Positions 16,179 to 25,139 of a DNA stretch of 64,000 bases are shown here, one piece after another. The translations under genes were made by a program, and so were the position numbers. Each line of letters opens with the position of its first letter. Position 1 is the stretch's first letter. The notes under the pieces are model-generated. The model made no database searches and was not told where the DNA came from. It saw only the letters and a program-made list of their open reading frames with translations. Origin of the DNA: an uncultured Saprospiraceae bacterium (GTDB taxonomy: Bacteria > Bacteroidota > Bacteroidia > Chitinophagales > Saprospiraceae); contig CALGAW010000036.1 of assembly GCA_937959115.1 (NCBI GenBank), positions 1 through 64,000 of the forward strand, written 5' to 3'.

Positions 16179-17570
16179 TTAAATACTGCCAATCATATCC
16201 TCAGGCTTCACCCACTCATCAAACTCAGCACCCGTCAACAAACCTAACTCAACAGCCGCTTCCTTCAGCGTTTTATCTTCCTTGTGCGCCTTCTTCGCAA
16301 TTTTCGCCGCATTATCATACCCAATTTTTGTATTCAACGCTGTCACCAACATCAAGGAGTTATAAAGATTCTCATGTATCTTCTTGTTATTTGGCTCCAA
16401 TCCTTTGATGCAATTCTCATTAAAGCTCACACAGGCATCGCCAATCAATCGCGCAGAAATCAAAAAATTATAAATCATCATTGGTTTGAAGACATTAAGT
16501 TCAAAATGCCCATTCATCCCACCAATATTAATCGCTACATCGTTCCCAACCACTTGAGCCATTGCCATAGTCAAGGCTTCTGATTGTGTCGGATTCACTT
16601 TTCCAGGCATAATCGACGATCCTGGCTCATTCGCAGGAATCACCAACTCCCCAATACCTGAACGTGGACCAGAAGCCAACATTCTAATATCATTCCCAAT
16701 TTTCATCAACGAACAAGCCACGGTTTTTAGTGCACCGTGCGCTTCTACAATAGCATCGTGTGCAGCTAAGCCTTCAAACTTGTTTTCACCTGTTACAAAT
16801 GGCAATCCAGAAAGCTCTGCGATATAAGTTGCCACCTTTTCAGAGTAGCCTGGAGGCGTATTGATTCCAGTTCCTACTGCAGTGCCACCCAAAGCCAATT
16901 CGGACAGATGAGGCAACGTGTGTTCAATTGCGCGAATCCCATGATCCAATTGAGATACGTATCCACTCAACTCTTGACCAACGGTTAATGGAGTCGCATC
17001 CATAAAGTGTGTGCGACCAATTTTCACAACATGCTGAAACGCTTCTGACTTTGCTTTGAACGTATCTCTCAAGGCTTTCATTCCTGGCAAGGTATTCTCT
17101 ATCAGCATTTTGTAAGCTGAAATGTGCATTGCGGTTGGAAAAGTATCATTAGAAGATTGAGATTTATTGACATCATCATTCGGATGCACCGTTTTCTTCT
17201 CATCCGTCAATTTCCCACCATTAATCACCTGACAGCGATTGCTCACTACTTCATTAAAATTCATATTACTCTGAGTCCCAGAACCAGTTTGCCACACCAC
17301 CAACGGAAATTGATCGTCCAACTCACCTGCCATGATCTCATCACATACCTTAGCAATCAGATCCCGTTTCTCCCTGCTTAGTACGCCACACTCGCAGTTT
17401 GTATAAGCGGCCGCCTTTTTGAGTACCGCAAACGCTTTAGTGATTTCAAGTGGCATCCGCTGTCCACCAATTTTAAAATTTTGAATAGAACGCTGCGTCT
17501 GAGCGCCCCAATATTTATCAGCAGGCACATCTACATACCCGATACTGTCTTTCTCTTTTCTATATTCCAT
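16179..17570 (-). CDS. fumC: Class II fumarate hydratase FumC
   Basis: The 463-aa cytosolic TCA-cycle enzyme interconverts fumarate and malate. It shows [16 protein letters not shown] near residue 95, the H-containing [15 protein letters not shown] segment and the fumarate lyase signature [13 protein letters not shown] near residue 318. Length and motifs are those of the oxygen-stable class II enzyme. The start at ATG 17570 gives the usual N-terminus with the [12 protein letters not shown] segment. pdxH follows closely. Confidence 0.97.
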   Translation of the reverse strand: MEYRKEKDSIGYVDVPADKYWGAQTQRSIQNFKIGGQRMPLEITKAFAVLKKAAAYTNCECGVLSREKRDLIAKVCDEIMAGELDDQFPLVVWQTGSGTQSNMNFNEVVSNRCQVINGGKLTDEKKTVHPNDDVNKSQSSNDTFPTAMHISAYKMLIENTLPGMKALRDTFKAKSEAFQHVVKIGRTHFMDATPLTVGQELSGYVSQLDHGIRAIEHTLPHLSELALGGTAVGTGINTPPGYSEKVATYIAELSGLPFVTGENKFEGLAAHDAIVEAHGALKTVACSLMKIGNDIRMLASGPRSGIGELVIPANEPGSSIMPGKVNPTQSEALTMAMAQVVGNDVAINIGGMNGHFELNVFKPMMIYNFLISARLIGDACVSFNENCIKGLEPNNKKIHENLYNSLMLVTALNTKIGYDNAAKIAKKAHKEDKTLKEAAVELGLLTGAEFDEWVKPEDMIGSI

Positions 17571-18003
17571 GGTGTTTCGCTTTTTTAATCACTCATTATG
17601 TTGATCCCGCAAAAATAGGTTGTAATTTCACAACTTTCAAGTATTACAAGGAGAAACTAATTGAATATCGAACAAGGAATATCGATTGAAGAATTTTATG
17701 GCCAAATAACAACCTGAGAGGTCTATCTAATCCGCTTTTTTGGGGGTCATGCCAGGCGGTGATTCCTTCCCACAAAGCTCTGCTCACCACCTGTCACCAG
17801 GCTATCCGCTCTTATGTGCTCCTTACAGTCCGCGCATACCACTACTATCCTTTGCCCACGCATCCTTTAAGGGTTTTTGATCCGGTAGAGTGAAAATTCA
17901 CAAATGTTCTCTAGAAAATTACCGCGCTAAAATAGACACTAGCAGTGTCGCAATAAGTTTATCGCGTTCAGTATAAGGGATTATCGACCCTTAGCACTAA
18001 CAA
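17571..18003. other. Intergenic region with a GC-richer block resembling a dispersed repeat
   Basis: The gap between fumC and the beta-barrel gene contains, at about 17740-17880, a block with markedly higher GC than its surroundings and no ORF. It includes AGGCTATCCGCTCTTATGTG and GTCCGCGCATACCACTACTA. I associate this sort of block with dispersed intergenic repeats of Saprospiria-like genomes, but that is from memory. The only other trace here is a short match near 48110 (GCTCTTACGTGCT). The rest should hold the fumC promoter. Confidence 0.35.
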
Positions 18004-18537
18004 TTAAAAGTAATACTGAATCCCCAACACAGGCGTCAACGTCAAATCATCCGTAATCAAATCATCTGACAATCTTCTTTGCAATACGACAGGCAAAATC
18101 ACCTCTGCTGCCCAATAATCTGCAAAGAAATAAGTCGCTCCTGGTCCAACAGAAGCATGCAGACTCAGCCCGTAGTTTTCTTTATAACCTCGTGTACCAA
18201 CACCAAGTGCAACTTCAGGGAATACAGCAAAATCATAAGAAAAATCAAACTGGAAATAGTACCGTGCATACACCGAACCGCCAATATTATTAATGCGTTG
18301 GTTGACGCCCAATGGTGAAACATTGATTGTTTTTGAATAGTGAGGCATGATCCCTGCACTCAGTTTTTCAGTAAAGAAATACCCAATGTTTGCTCGAGTA
18401 CTAAGTTTAAAGGATCCGCCGACCGGCTGACCAAAAAAACCGGCACCCACCTGAATTTGTTGTAATTCGATTTGAGCTTTACCAGTAAAACAGAAAAAAA
18501 GGATCGTGGAAAATAAAATCAAGTACTTTTTGATCAT
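18004..18537 (-). CDS. Outer-membrane beta-barrel protein (porin family)
   Basis: The 177-aa protein has a signal peptide (IKKYLILFSTILFFCFTGKAQ). It then has alternating hydrophobic/polar strands with aromatic residues (GYFFTEKLSAGI, YARYYFQFDF, PGATYFFADYWAAEV) and ends in an aromatic residue (GIQYYF), as expected for a small eight-stranded outer-membrane barrel. It stands alone, divergent from the SDR gene. The specific role is unknown. Confidence 0.8.
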   Translation of the reverse strand: MIKKYLILFSTILFFCFTGKAQIELQQIQVGAGFFGQPVGGSFKLSTRANIGYFFTEKLSAGIMPHYSKTINVSPLGVNQRINNIGGSVYARYYFQFDFSYDFAVFPEVALGVGTRGYKENYGLSLHASVGPGATYFFADYWAAEVILPVVLQRRLSDDLITDDLTLTPVLGIQYYF

Positions 18538-18690
18538 TTTGAGGTGTTTAGTGTTAAAAATAGGATTGTAAAATTAGTATTTATTTAAAAATTAACCAAC
18601 CTGATCATTAACTTCTTACATTTGAGAAAATTTTCAATAGATTCGTGTCGAAACATTATCTATAATAACATCGGTTTAAATTAATCTGAA

Positions 18691-19476
18691 ATGAATCTGA
18701 ACCTTAAAAATAAAAATGCGTTCGTAGCTGGCAGTTCAAAAGGAATTGGTAAAGCCACCGCTATAGAACTCGCTAGCCTAGGCGCAAACATCACATTAGC
18801 AGCCAGAAACGAAAGTAAACTAAAACAGGTACTAGAAGAACTAGATACGAGCCAAGGGCAACAGCACCAATTCCTCATCATAGATTTTGAGGATCAGCAA
18901 GGGCTTCAACAAAAAGTAAATGCGTTAGTCGAAAAAAAACCGTTTCATATTCTGATCAACAACACTGGAGGACCAAAAGGCGGTCCAATACACAAGGCCA
19001 ACCCAACAGAATTCCTACAAGCATACAACAATCACATTATCTGCAATCACTTGCTACTACAAGCAATGCTGGAAGGCATGAAGGCAGAAGGCTTTGGTCG
19101 TGTGATCAATATTATATCCACTTCTGTGAAAACCCCAATCCCAAATCTTGGCGTTTCTAACACGACAAGAGGTGCGGTTGCAAGTTGGGCAAAAACAATG
19201 TCCATTGAGCTTGCAGGGTTCGGCATTACGGTCAACAATGTGTTACCAGGATTCACAAACACAGGACGACTGAATGAAATTATTGATGCACGAGCAAACA
19301 AGCAAGGCGTTTCCCAAGAACAAGTCATCAAACAAATGGTCGCGACCGTTCCCGCAAATCGATTTGGCGAACCATCTGAAATAGCAGCAGCAGCAGCGTT
19401 TTTAGCAACTCCAGCAGCAGCATATATCAATGGAACAAACGTTGTTGTAGACGGTGGAAGAACAAAATGCTTGTAA
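18691..19476 (+). CDS. SDR family oxidoreductase with a non-canonical active site
   Basis: A 261-aa short-chain dehydrogenase/reductase. The NAD(P)-binding motif is AGSSKGIGKA (residues 13-22), the NNAG element reads NNTGG (90-94), and the catalytic Ser region is IISTSV. Where the classical YxxxK should lie there is S156-N157-T-T-R160, so both Tyr and Lys are replaced. An SNxxR form is known to me from an SDR subfamily annotated as 3-oxoacyl-ACP reductase-like, so this is probably functional but of uncertain substrate. smpB follows after 63 bases. Confidence 0.85.
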   Translation: MNLNLKNKNAFVAGSSKGIGKATAIELASLGANITLAARNESKLKQVLEELDTSQGQQHQFLIIDFEDQQGLQQKVNALVEKKPFHILINNTGGPKGGPIHKANPTEFLQAYNNHIICNHLLLQAMLEGMKAEGFGRVINIISTSVKTPIPNLGVSNTTRGAVASWAKTMSIELAGFGITVNNVLPGFTNTGRLNEIIDARANKQGVSQEQVIKQMVATVPANRFGEPSEIAAAAAFLATPAAAYINGTNVVVDGGRTKCL

Positions 19477-19539
19477 ACAAGGAACTTTGAATACAAATCA
19501 TGCGTTGATAAGGTATCAAGTGATGAACAACTAATCGTT

Positions 19540-20016
19540 ATGGCAAAGAAAACAGCAGGCGTCAAAGAAATAAATATAGTCAACAGGAAAGCAGCATTCG
19601 AATACGAGCTCCTTACCTTTTTCGAAGCAGGCATCATGTTGACCGGTACAGAGGTGAAATCAGTTCGTGCTGGTGAAGCCAATATCAAAGAATCCTTCTG
19701 TTTTATAAAGGATAATGAAGTGTTTATACGAGACATGCACATTTCAGTCTACAAATTTGGATCCTATGCCAATCACGAACCGCTGAGAGTAAGAAAACTA
19801 CTGTTAAAGAAACAGGAAATCAAAAAAATGTTTCGCAGTGTCAATGAAAAAGGATGCACCATCGTTCCTTTCAAAATGTACGAATCAGATCGCGGATACA
19901 TAAAGATACAAATAGCAATTGGGCGCGGTAAAAAATCATTTGACAAACGCCAGACCATCAAAAACAGAGAAAACAAACGAGACCTCGATAGAATCAAAAA
20001 ACAACATGGCGCATAG
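19540..20016 (+). CDS. smpB: SsrA-binding protein SmpB
   Basis: The 158-aa protein binds tmRNA and delivers it to stalled ribosomes for trans-translation. It shows NRKAAFEYEL near the start, the AGIMLTGTEVKSVRAGEANIKESF core and the basic C-terminal tail (GRGKKSFDKRQTIKNRE and DLDRIKK) that enters the mRNA channel. Length and motifs are typical. Its TAG stop overlaps the GTG start of the next gene by one base, suggesting translational coupling. The tmRNA gene itself was not found here. Confidence 0.97.
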   Translation: MAKKTAGVKEINIVNRKAAFEYELLTFFEAGIMLTGTEVKSVRAGEANIKESFCFIKDNEVFIRDMHISVYKFGSYANHEPLRVRKLLLKKQEIKKMFRSVNEKGCTIVPFKMYESDRGYIKIQIAIGRGKKSFDKRQTIKNRENKRDLDRIKKQHGA

Positions 20017-20729
20017 TGCGGGGTGTTGTTTACATATTGATCACTTTTCTCCTCTACTCTTGTGAATACAAAGAACAAAAATCGGTCACCAAAACCAAGA
20101 CTCCTCAAGTAAGGGTAGATTCAATCGAATTGAAGTCGATAGAAGCACCCAAAGTATTGTCCATTGAAAATTTAAAGCAAGAAGGCGCGCAGTGGGCAGA
20201 CATCAACCTCCTCGCTCCTGACATCGCATTGGATATCCGATATGCCACTAACAACAACTTTACAAAAAAACAGATTTATGATTGTCCAAAATGCCTCTTG
20301 CGCCTAGAAGTCGCTGAAGCATTACTCCTGGTAAAAGCGTCCCTGAGCAAATCTGGCTATGGCCTCAAACTGTTTGATTGCTATCGGCCACTGGCTGCTC
20401 AGCAACGCCTATGGGACATAAAACCTGACAAGCGATATGTGACACCTCCTGAAAAAGGTTCCATGCACAACCGTGGAGCAGCAGTAGACATCACGCTAAC
20501 CGACACCATTGGCAATGAACTTGAAATGGGTACTGACTTTGACGTATTCTCGAGAAAGGCATGGCACAATTACAAGGACTTACCCAAGCAGGTAATCGAA
20601 CGACGCATTTTACTTAAAAACCATATGGAACAGCATGGATTTAAGTCGATTACCACGGAATGGTGGCATTATTCGTATACAGGAAAGAAAGGATACGGCA
20701 TCAGAAAAGATTTTTGGGAATGCCTGTAG
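20016..20729 (+). CDS. ddpX: D-alanyl-D-alanine dipeptidase (M15D, DdpX/VanX-like), lipoprotein
   Basis: The 237-aa zinc peptidase starts with GTG overlapping the smpB stop. A short hydrophobic N-terminus ends in a lipobox-like LLYSC at Cys16, so it is probably a lipoprotein. Catalytic motifs are SMHNRGAAVDITLTD (zinc His and Asp) and TEWWHYSY (catalytic Glu and zinc His). It hydrolyses the D-Ala-D-Ala dipeptide in wall recycling. No vanR/S/H/A-type genes are near, so a resistance role is not indicated. Confidence 0.9.
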   Translation: MRGVVYILITFLLYSCEYKEQKSVTKTKTPQVRVDSIELKSIEAPKVLSIENLKQEGAQWADINLLAPDIALDIRYATNNNFTKKQIYDCPKCLLRLEVAEALLLVKASLSKSGYGLKLFDCYRPLAAQQRLWDIKPDKRYVTPPEKGSMHNRGAAVDITLTDTIGNELEMGTDFDVFSRKAWHNYKDLPKQVIERRILLKNHMEQHGFKSITTEWWHYSYTGKKGYGIRKDFWECL

Positions 20730-20789
20730 GGGACGAATTGCATTCACCAAAATATTTCATCCCACAATAGTGCTTTCGCCCCAATATTG

Positions 20790-20813
20790 AACCCGCATTA
20801 TATAATGCAGGTT
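20790..20813. terminator. Inverted repeat between convergent genes
   Basis: AACC-GCATTA pairs with TAATGC-GGTT around a central TA, with one C/A mismatch. It lies between the convergent dipeptidase and TMTC-like genes. There is no strong T-run on either side, so a terminator role is only suggested by position. Confidence 0.35.
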
Positions 20814-20838
20814 GAACCTAAATCCACCTTTCTCCTTA

Positions 20839-22728
20839 CTATCTCCCCAAGTAAGGCGCCAATAATTGCTTGTTTTTATTATAATTTCCGTCTCGCGGGT
20901 TTTGCTCAAGCAATTTTGCTGCTTTTTGTATCAATTGTACCCCTTTAGTCCTGTCTTTTTGACTATCCAGCAACAATCGTCCATAATTGAAATTCGTGAT
21001 AAAGCTCTGAGGCATGACGCTTGCTAATTGCTTAAGAGTTTGCAGCTGAAATGCCTGATCAGGTGTCTGTTGCAACAAAGCCATTACGTTTTGAACAGTG
21101 CTTTCCTTTGGTGCTACCCGAATCAAGTTAATGTTAGCGTCTATTGACTTACGAAAATCTCCTAGGTAATAATAGGTGTCGCCCAATTTGCTGTGTGCAC
21201 TCTTGTACTCAGGATAAATTTCAATGGCCTTTTCAAGCAAAGGAATCGCTTGGTTTAGGGTTTGATTTTTAATCGTTTTATCATTCTCCGCTAGTGCTTG
21301 TTTTAAATACATTTCACCTAAGGCATAATTACATTTTGCACTATTGTCAGAAACTTGAATGTCTTTAGATACAAGTGTAAAATTGTCCTTCCAATCAAAG
21401 TTTCGAACAATTGTTTTGCCTGCAAATAAAACACCTGTTAGACCAATAATCCCAAGTAGTACAGGGATTTGTTTTTCTTTTGATGGGAAAAATCGCTTCA
21501 ACCCTTCTACAAGCAACCAAGCAATCACAATACAGAAACCAAGGCTCGGAAAATACAAAAACCGCTCACCCATAAACACTCCAATATTGACAAATACATT
21601 AGAAACAATAGAAAACGTAATGAGATAAAACAAAATCCCGTAAGCAACCACACTCTTCGAAGGCAATTTGAGTAGCGCGAACACTCCCAGACCAACATAC
21701 AACAACAACGACAGGATAGAAACCAGTCCAAAGCCCGTCAAACCTATGTGATATGGATAGTAGTCATACGTCAACGGATGTGGGAAAAACAGTAACCGAA
21801 GATATTCGCCAAAGGTATAACAGATCGTCCCGTACTTCTCAGCAATCGAAGCACCTAAAAACGGATTATTTATCAGGCTATCTGTCATTGAGTCACCTCC
21901 ACCCCCCACAATACTTTGACGTAATGCCAAATACAATACTGTCATGACCCCAATTGGAGCAAAAGCAACCAAGTTCTTCTTCAAGTTATACTTAGTAAAC
22001 ACATATACTGTCAACGGAATGATAGCTAGAAATGTGATGGTATTTTCCTTAGACATGAGTCCCAAGAAAAAAGCAATGGCTGTAAATGCCAAGTACTTTG
22101 CCTGCTTGGTTTCTAAGTACCGAATCGTATAAATCAAGGCAAACAGTGAACCGATCAAGGCCAAAATCTCATCCCGTCCCTTGATATTAGCAACGACCTC
22201 AGTGTGCACAGGATGCAACAAAAATAACACAGCAGTGATGAAAGGTATAGACAAGTACCAGCGTAACGGCTCGTGTTTCTGAAGTAATCGACTAAGAAGT
22301 AAAAAAATCAAACATCCAGTAAACCCATACAACAGAAGATTGACCAAATGTCCAACAGTAGGATTGTAGCCAAAAATCGCATGTTCCATCGCAAACGTCA
22401 CCACAGACAACGGACGATAGCGGCTCCCCGCTACGATCACCAGCTTCTTACCCGTTTTACCTATAAACGTATCATGAGACAAGATATCTGAAATGCCCCC
22501 AAACCCTTGAGCAACAAACTTATTGTCAAGATTGGTCACCGAATCATCAATGGCATACCCGTTCATCAAGGTATTGCCATACAACAAAAACGCCAACCCC
22601 AAAATGACGAAAAGCGGCAGCTTATTCGATGGAAACATCCAACTCCTTTTTCCTTTTAAAGCGCGTGTTTCCCTTGTTGTCGCCTTCTTTTGCGGCTTAC
22701 TCTTTTTTTTGTTTACGTTCTTCGCCAT
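20839..22728 (-). CDS. TMTC/ArnT-like multi-spanning glycosyltransferase with C-terminal TPRs
   Basis: The 629-aa integral membrane protein has a basic cytoplasmic N-terminus (about 30 residues) and roughly ten hydrophobic helices up to residue about 445. The first periplasmic loop carries the acidic pair NGYAIDDSVTN and the YRPLSVVTFAMEH motif typical of TMTC-type C-fold (GT-C) enzymes, which use polyprenyl-phosphate sugars. Residues about 470-625 form tetratricopeptide repeats (YKSAHSKLGDTYYYLGDF). It probably glycosylates periplasmic proteins or lipids; acceptor unknown. The secreted glycosidase-like gene upstream lies 88 bases away on the same strand. Confidence 0.82.
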   Translation of the reverse strand: MAKNVNKKKSKPQKKATTRETRALKGKRSWMFPSNKLPLFVILGLAFLLYGNTLMNGYAIDDSVTNLDNKFVAQGFGGISDILSHDTFIGKTGKKLVIVAGSRYRPLSVVTFAMEHAIFGYNPTVGHLVNLLLYGFTGCLIFLLLSRLLQKHEPLRWYLSIPFITAVLFLLHPVHTEVVANIKGRDEILALIGSLFALIYTIRYLETKQAKYLAFTAIAFFLGLMSKENTITFLAIIPLTVYVFTKYNLKKNLVAFAPIGVMTVLYLALRQSIVGGGGDSMTDSLINNPFLGASIAEKYGTICYTFGEYLRLLFFPHPLTYDYYPYHIGLTGFGLVSILSLLLYVGLGVFALLKLPSKSVVAYGILFYLITFSIVSNVFVNIGVFMGERFLYFPSLGFCIVIAWLLVEGLKRFFPSKEKQIPVLLGIIGLTGVLFAGKTIVRNFDWKDNFTLVSKDIQVSDNSAKCNYALGEMYLKQALAENDKTIKNQTLNQAIPLLEKAIEIYPEYKSAHSKLGDTYYYLGDFRKSIDANINLIRVAPKESTVQNVMALLQQTPDQAFQLQTLKQLASVMPQSFITNFNYGRLLLDSQKDRTKGVQLIQKAAKLLEQNPRDGNYNKNKQLLAPYLGR

Positions 22729-22816
22729 TGATTGCTCATATGAATGAAATGCAATATAATAAAAAGACCGAAGACAGAAGACCGAAGTAGCATCGAGTGT
22801 AAACTTCCGTCTTCCC

Positions 22817-24940
22817 CTACTTTTTCACCCCAATGATTCGTCCAATATTCCAGATGTTTTTATACAGAAACCCCCACTTATTTTCTTTAATCTGTTCTTC
22901 TTCCCGCTCCCAGAAGTGAAGTTTGTGTACGGGGAATAAATAACCAAAATGATAAGCCGTGTGCCCCTTGCGTTTAGTTGAAAGCTCCTTAACATTATAA
23001 CGGTAAGCAGCCTCCCGTTTGTGAACGATTAGCAAGGCTTCTTGCCTAGCAGTTGTAGCCGTTTTCAGCAAGTCTAGATAGGTCTTATCCGATTTCTGCC
23101 CTTCAATACGAGCCAACCGCCGTGCCTTGATTGATTCCAGACATGCCTTGCGATGCTTGGCGCGCAGCAAAGTGATTTCCAGTCCATCGTACAGTTCTTC
23201 TAGCAATGGCTGTTGACCGTTTATTTGTTGTCTGAAATCCTTGAGCACTGCTCCATATGCTTCAATGAAGTCTCCCAATGGGCCGATAGCCTTTTCAGTC
23301 AATTCATTGAGCTCAGCCTTGCTTGCGTTGCGAAACAGATAATCATATCGCCAATGTGGTCGTGGCTGAAATTCCCTTGATAGGCTTTTCGGTACTTCAT
23401 CCATTACGGATTGTGCTGCAAGATATCGGATCAACTCTTTTTCCTTAAAATAATGATCTTGCAAATCATGTAATTGTTTGAGTGATTGCTGAATTCCCTT
23501 GTGCTCAAACAAATGATGGATGGCATCAGTCGGATGAGCGGGCTCCTGATAATCCCAAGACCAGCGAGCGATGCTCCAGTCAAACAACCAGTAGCCCCAT
23601 TCCCAGCCAGAAGAAAATGTGAGATGGCCTTCTATCCCTGCCTGTTCAGTGATTTCAATGTCTTTATGACGAGAGGAGAGATAAGGCAATAGTGTCATCG
23701 GCACAGAATTATCAAAGGAAACCCAATAGGCAGATTCTGGAAAGTACCAGGTTTCACGTTGCTGTTGTTCCTGCTTCATCAGTGTGTGCATGTGTTTAAG
23801 GTTTTCATTGCCATAGCAAGGCGCCTTGTCTTCATGCAAGCCATAAAACATAACCGTATGGATCATCACCCCACGGTCACTGTCCTTGGATTTACTGGTT
23901 GCTCCTGAATAATTGAGAACGGCGTCACCCTTTTTTACAATGTGCGCTCGCCCCATGATTTTCTTGTCATTTTCTCTAGCCCATTCTAGTATTTTATCCA
24001 CTAACTGGTAGCGCTTACTAGAATTGCCGCTGGTATATTCTGTAGAAGACAATTCGATATTAAAAACATCAAATCCCACTATTTTCAGTTGATTCAGGTT
24101 GCTGATGATCTGTTTTTCTTTTGATTTAAACGATTTGGGCTTCTTCACATAAAGCTGATAGGCTTTTTGCTGAATCATATTAAGTGATATGTCTAGCCCC
24201 ATGATGACCCCTCGGTCGTGGCCATAGTCGACCCATTTCTTTGCATATGGCCGCCAACGCTCAAGCGCAACACTATTCAGTAAATTAAATTCGAAGTAAT
24301 TTTGTCCGTTTCTCACGAGCCAGTTGATGTATTCTCTGACTATTTCATCCCCTTTCGGGTAATCTTCATCCAACAATGGTTCTGTGAGCTCAAGCGGATG
24401 CATGGTGTGAATGTGGAAGCCCCGCTTTACAAAACGTGGATTTGCTTGCCATTCCCAGTTTGCTGATAGCGGCCAAACATCAATAGTAGGGATGACGGTT
24501 TCTCTAGGATGGTAGAATCGAAAACCTATTTTTTCTTGGAGGAGTGCATACATCCCGCTTGCAATTCCCTCGTAGGACGGTGACGATAGGCGCAGGGTGA
24601 TCTGTTGACCGTCTTGCCTTGATTTCCATTTGAATTCGGTATTCGGATAATCAAAGTACGGGATATCGTTTCTTATGGTGTTTTGGATGCCTGCGAACGG
24701 TTTTTGAGTTGGCAGCTCGAAGTTGATTTGGATGGCTGCATTCGCATTGTTCTGACTTACTTTGCACTGGCAAGCGTTGGAGAGGAGTTGCTGAGCGTCT
24801 GAGATGGCGTGGCTGGTAACGGGTTGCTGGAGAAGTGCTGTGGGCGGATTGACTGAGATACTGATTTCAGCTTGCAGGGTGGTGCTAAAGACTAGAAGCA
24901 GTAAGCCTGGACAACGGATGAATAAGTTTAGAAAGGGCAT
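22817..24940 (-). CDS. Secreted glycosidase-like protein (GH20/GH67-type N-terminal domain)
   Basis: The 707-aa protein has a signal peptide (LLLLVFSTTLQA). Residues about 30-160 resemble the alpha/beta domain preceding GH20 and GH67 barrels and found with DUF4838 (EGIASGMYALLQEKIGFRFYHP). The central region looks like a TIM-barrel-type domain (YFEFNLLNSVALERW, DRGVIMGLDISL, FNIELSSTEYTSG). The C-terminal ~200 residues are helical and highly charged. I cannot identify the catalytic pair, so activity is unproven. It probably acts on an extracellular glycan in the periplasm or at the surface. Confidence 0.6.
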   Translation of the reverse strand: MPFLNLFIRCPGLLLLVFSTTLQAEISISVNPPTALLQQPVTSHAISDAQQLLSNACQCKVSQNNANAAIQINFELPTQKPFAGIQNTIRNDIPYFDYPNTEFKWKSRQDGQQITLRLSSPSYEGIASGMYALLQEKIGFRFYHPRETVIPTIDVWPLSANWEWQANPRFVKRGFHIHTMHPLELTEPLLDEDYPKGDEIVREYINWLVRNGQNYFEFNLLNSVALERWRPYAKKWVDYGHDRGVIMGLDISLNMIQQKAYQLYVKKPKSFKSKEKQIISNLNQLKIVGFDVFNIELSSTEYTSGNSSKRYQLVDKILEWARENDKKIMGRAHIVKKGDAVLNYSGATSKSKDSDRGVMIHTVMFYGLHEDKAPCYGNENLKHMHTLMKQEQQQRETWYFPESAYWVSFDNSVPMTLLPYLSSRHKDIEITEQAGIEGHLTFSSGWEWGYWLFDWSIARWSWDYQEPAHPTDAIHHLFEHKGIQQSLKQLHDLQDHYFKEKELIRYLAAQSVMDEVPKSLSREFQPRPHWRYDYLFRNASKAELNELTEKAIGPLGDFIEAYGAVLKDFRQQINGQQPLLEELYDGLEITLLRAKHRKACLESIKARRLARIEGQKSDKTYLDLLKTATTARQEALLIVHKREAAYRYNVKELSTKRKGHTAYHFGYLFPVHKLHFWEREEEQIKENKWGFLYKNIWNIGRIIGVKK

Positions 24941-25062
24941 ACTTAAACGGTTGATTTGAGTGCTAAATTACACAATTTGAATTGGAGAAAGGACCAATAA
25001 ATAAATGCAATTAGCATTCAAGAGGCATCGTCATCAACGGATTACTTAGCTAATAATCAAAA

Positions 25063-25125
25063 TGCGGAGATTAAACTTGCTATTCTCAGTAAATTTGCGG
25101 AGATTAATTAATATATTCACCGCAT
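25063..25125 (+). promoter_or_regulatory. Operator-like repeats over the fic promoter
   Basis: TGCGGAGATTAA occurs twice, at 25063-25074 and 25096-25107, exactly 33 bp apart (about three helical turns). An inverted half-site CCGCAT is at 25120-25125. The second copy overlaps a perfect Bacteroidota -7 element TAAATTTG (25090-25097). A repressor bound here would block the promoter. Autoregulation by the Fic protein's own winged-helix tail is the simplest reading but is inferred. Confidence 0.55.
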
Positions 25126-25139
25126 AATTTAAATGCACA

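Noticed and set aside
20016-20729. D-Ala-D-Ala dipeptidase as a vancomycin-resistance gene
   Set aside because: No vanA/vanH ligase-dehydrogenase or vanRS regulators nearby; the gene is coupled to smpB and fits wall-turnover housekeeping.
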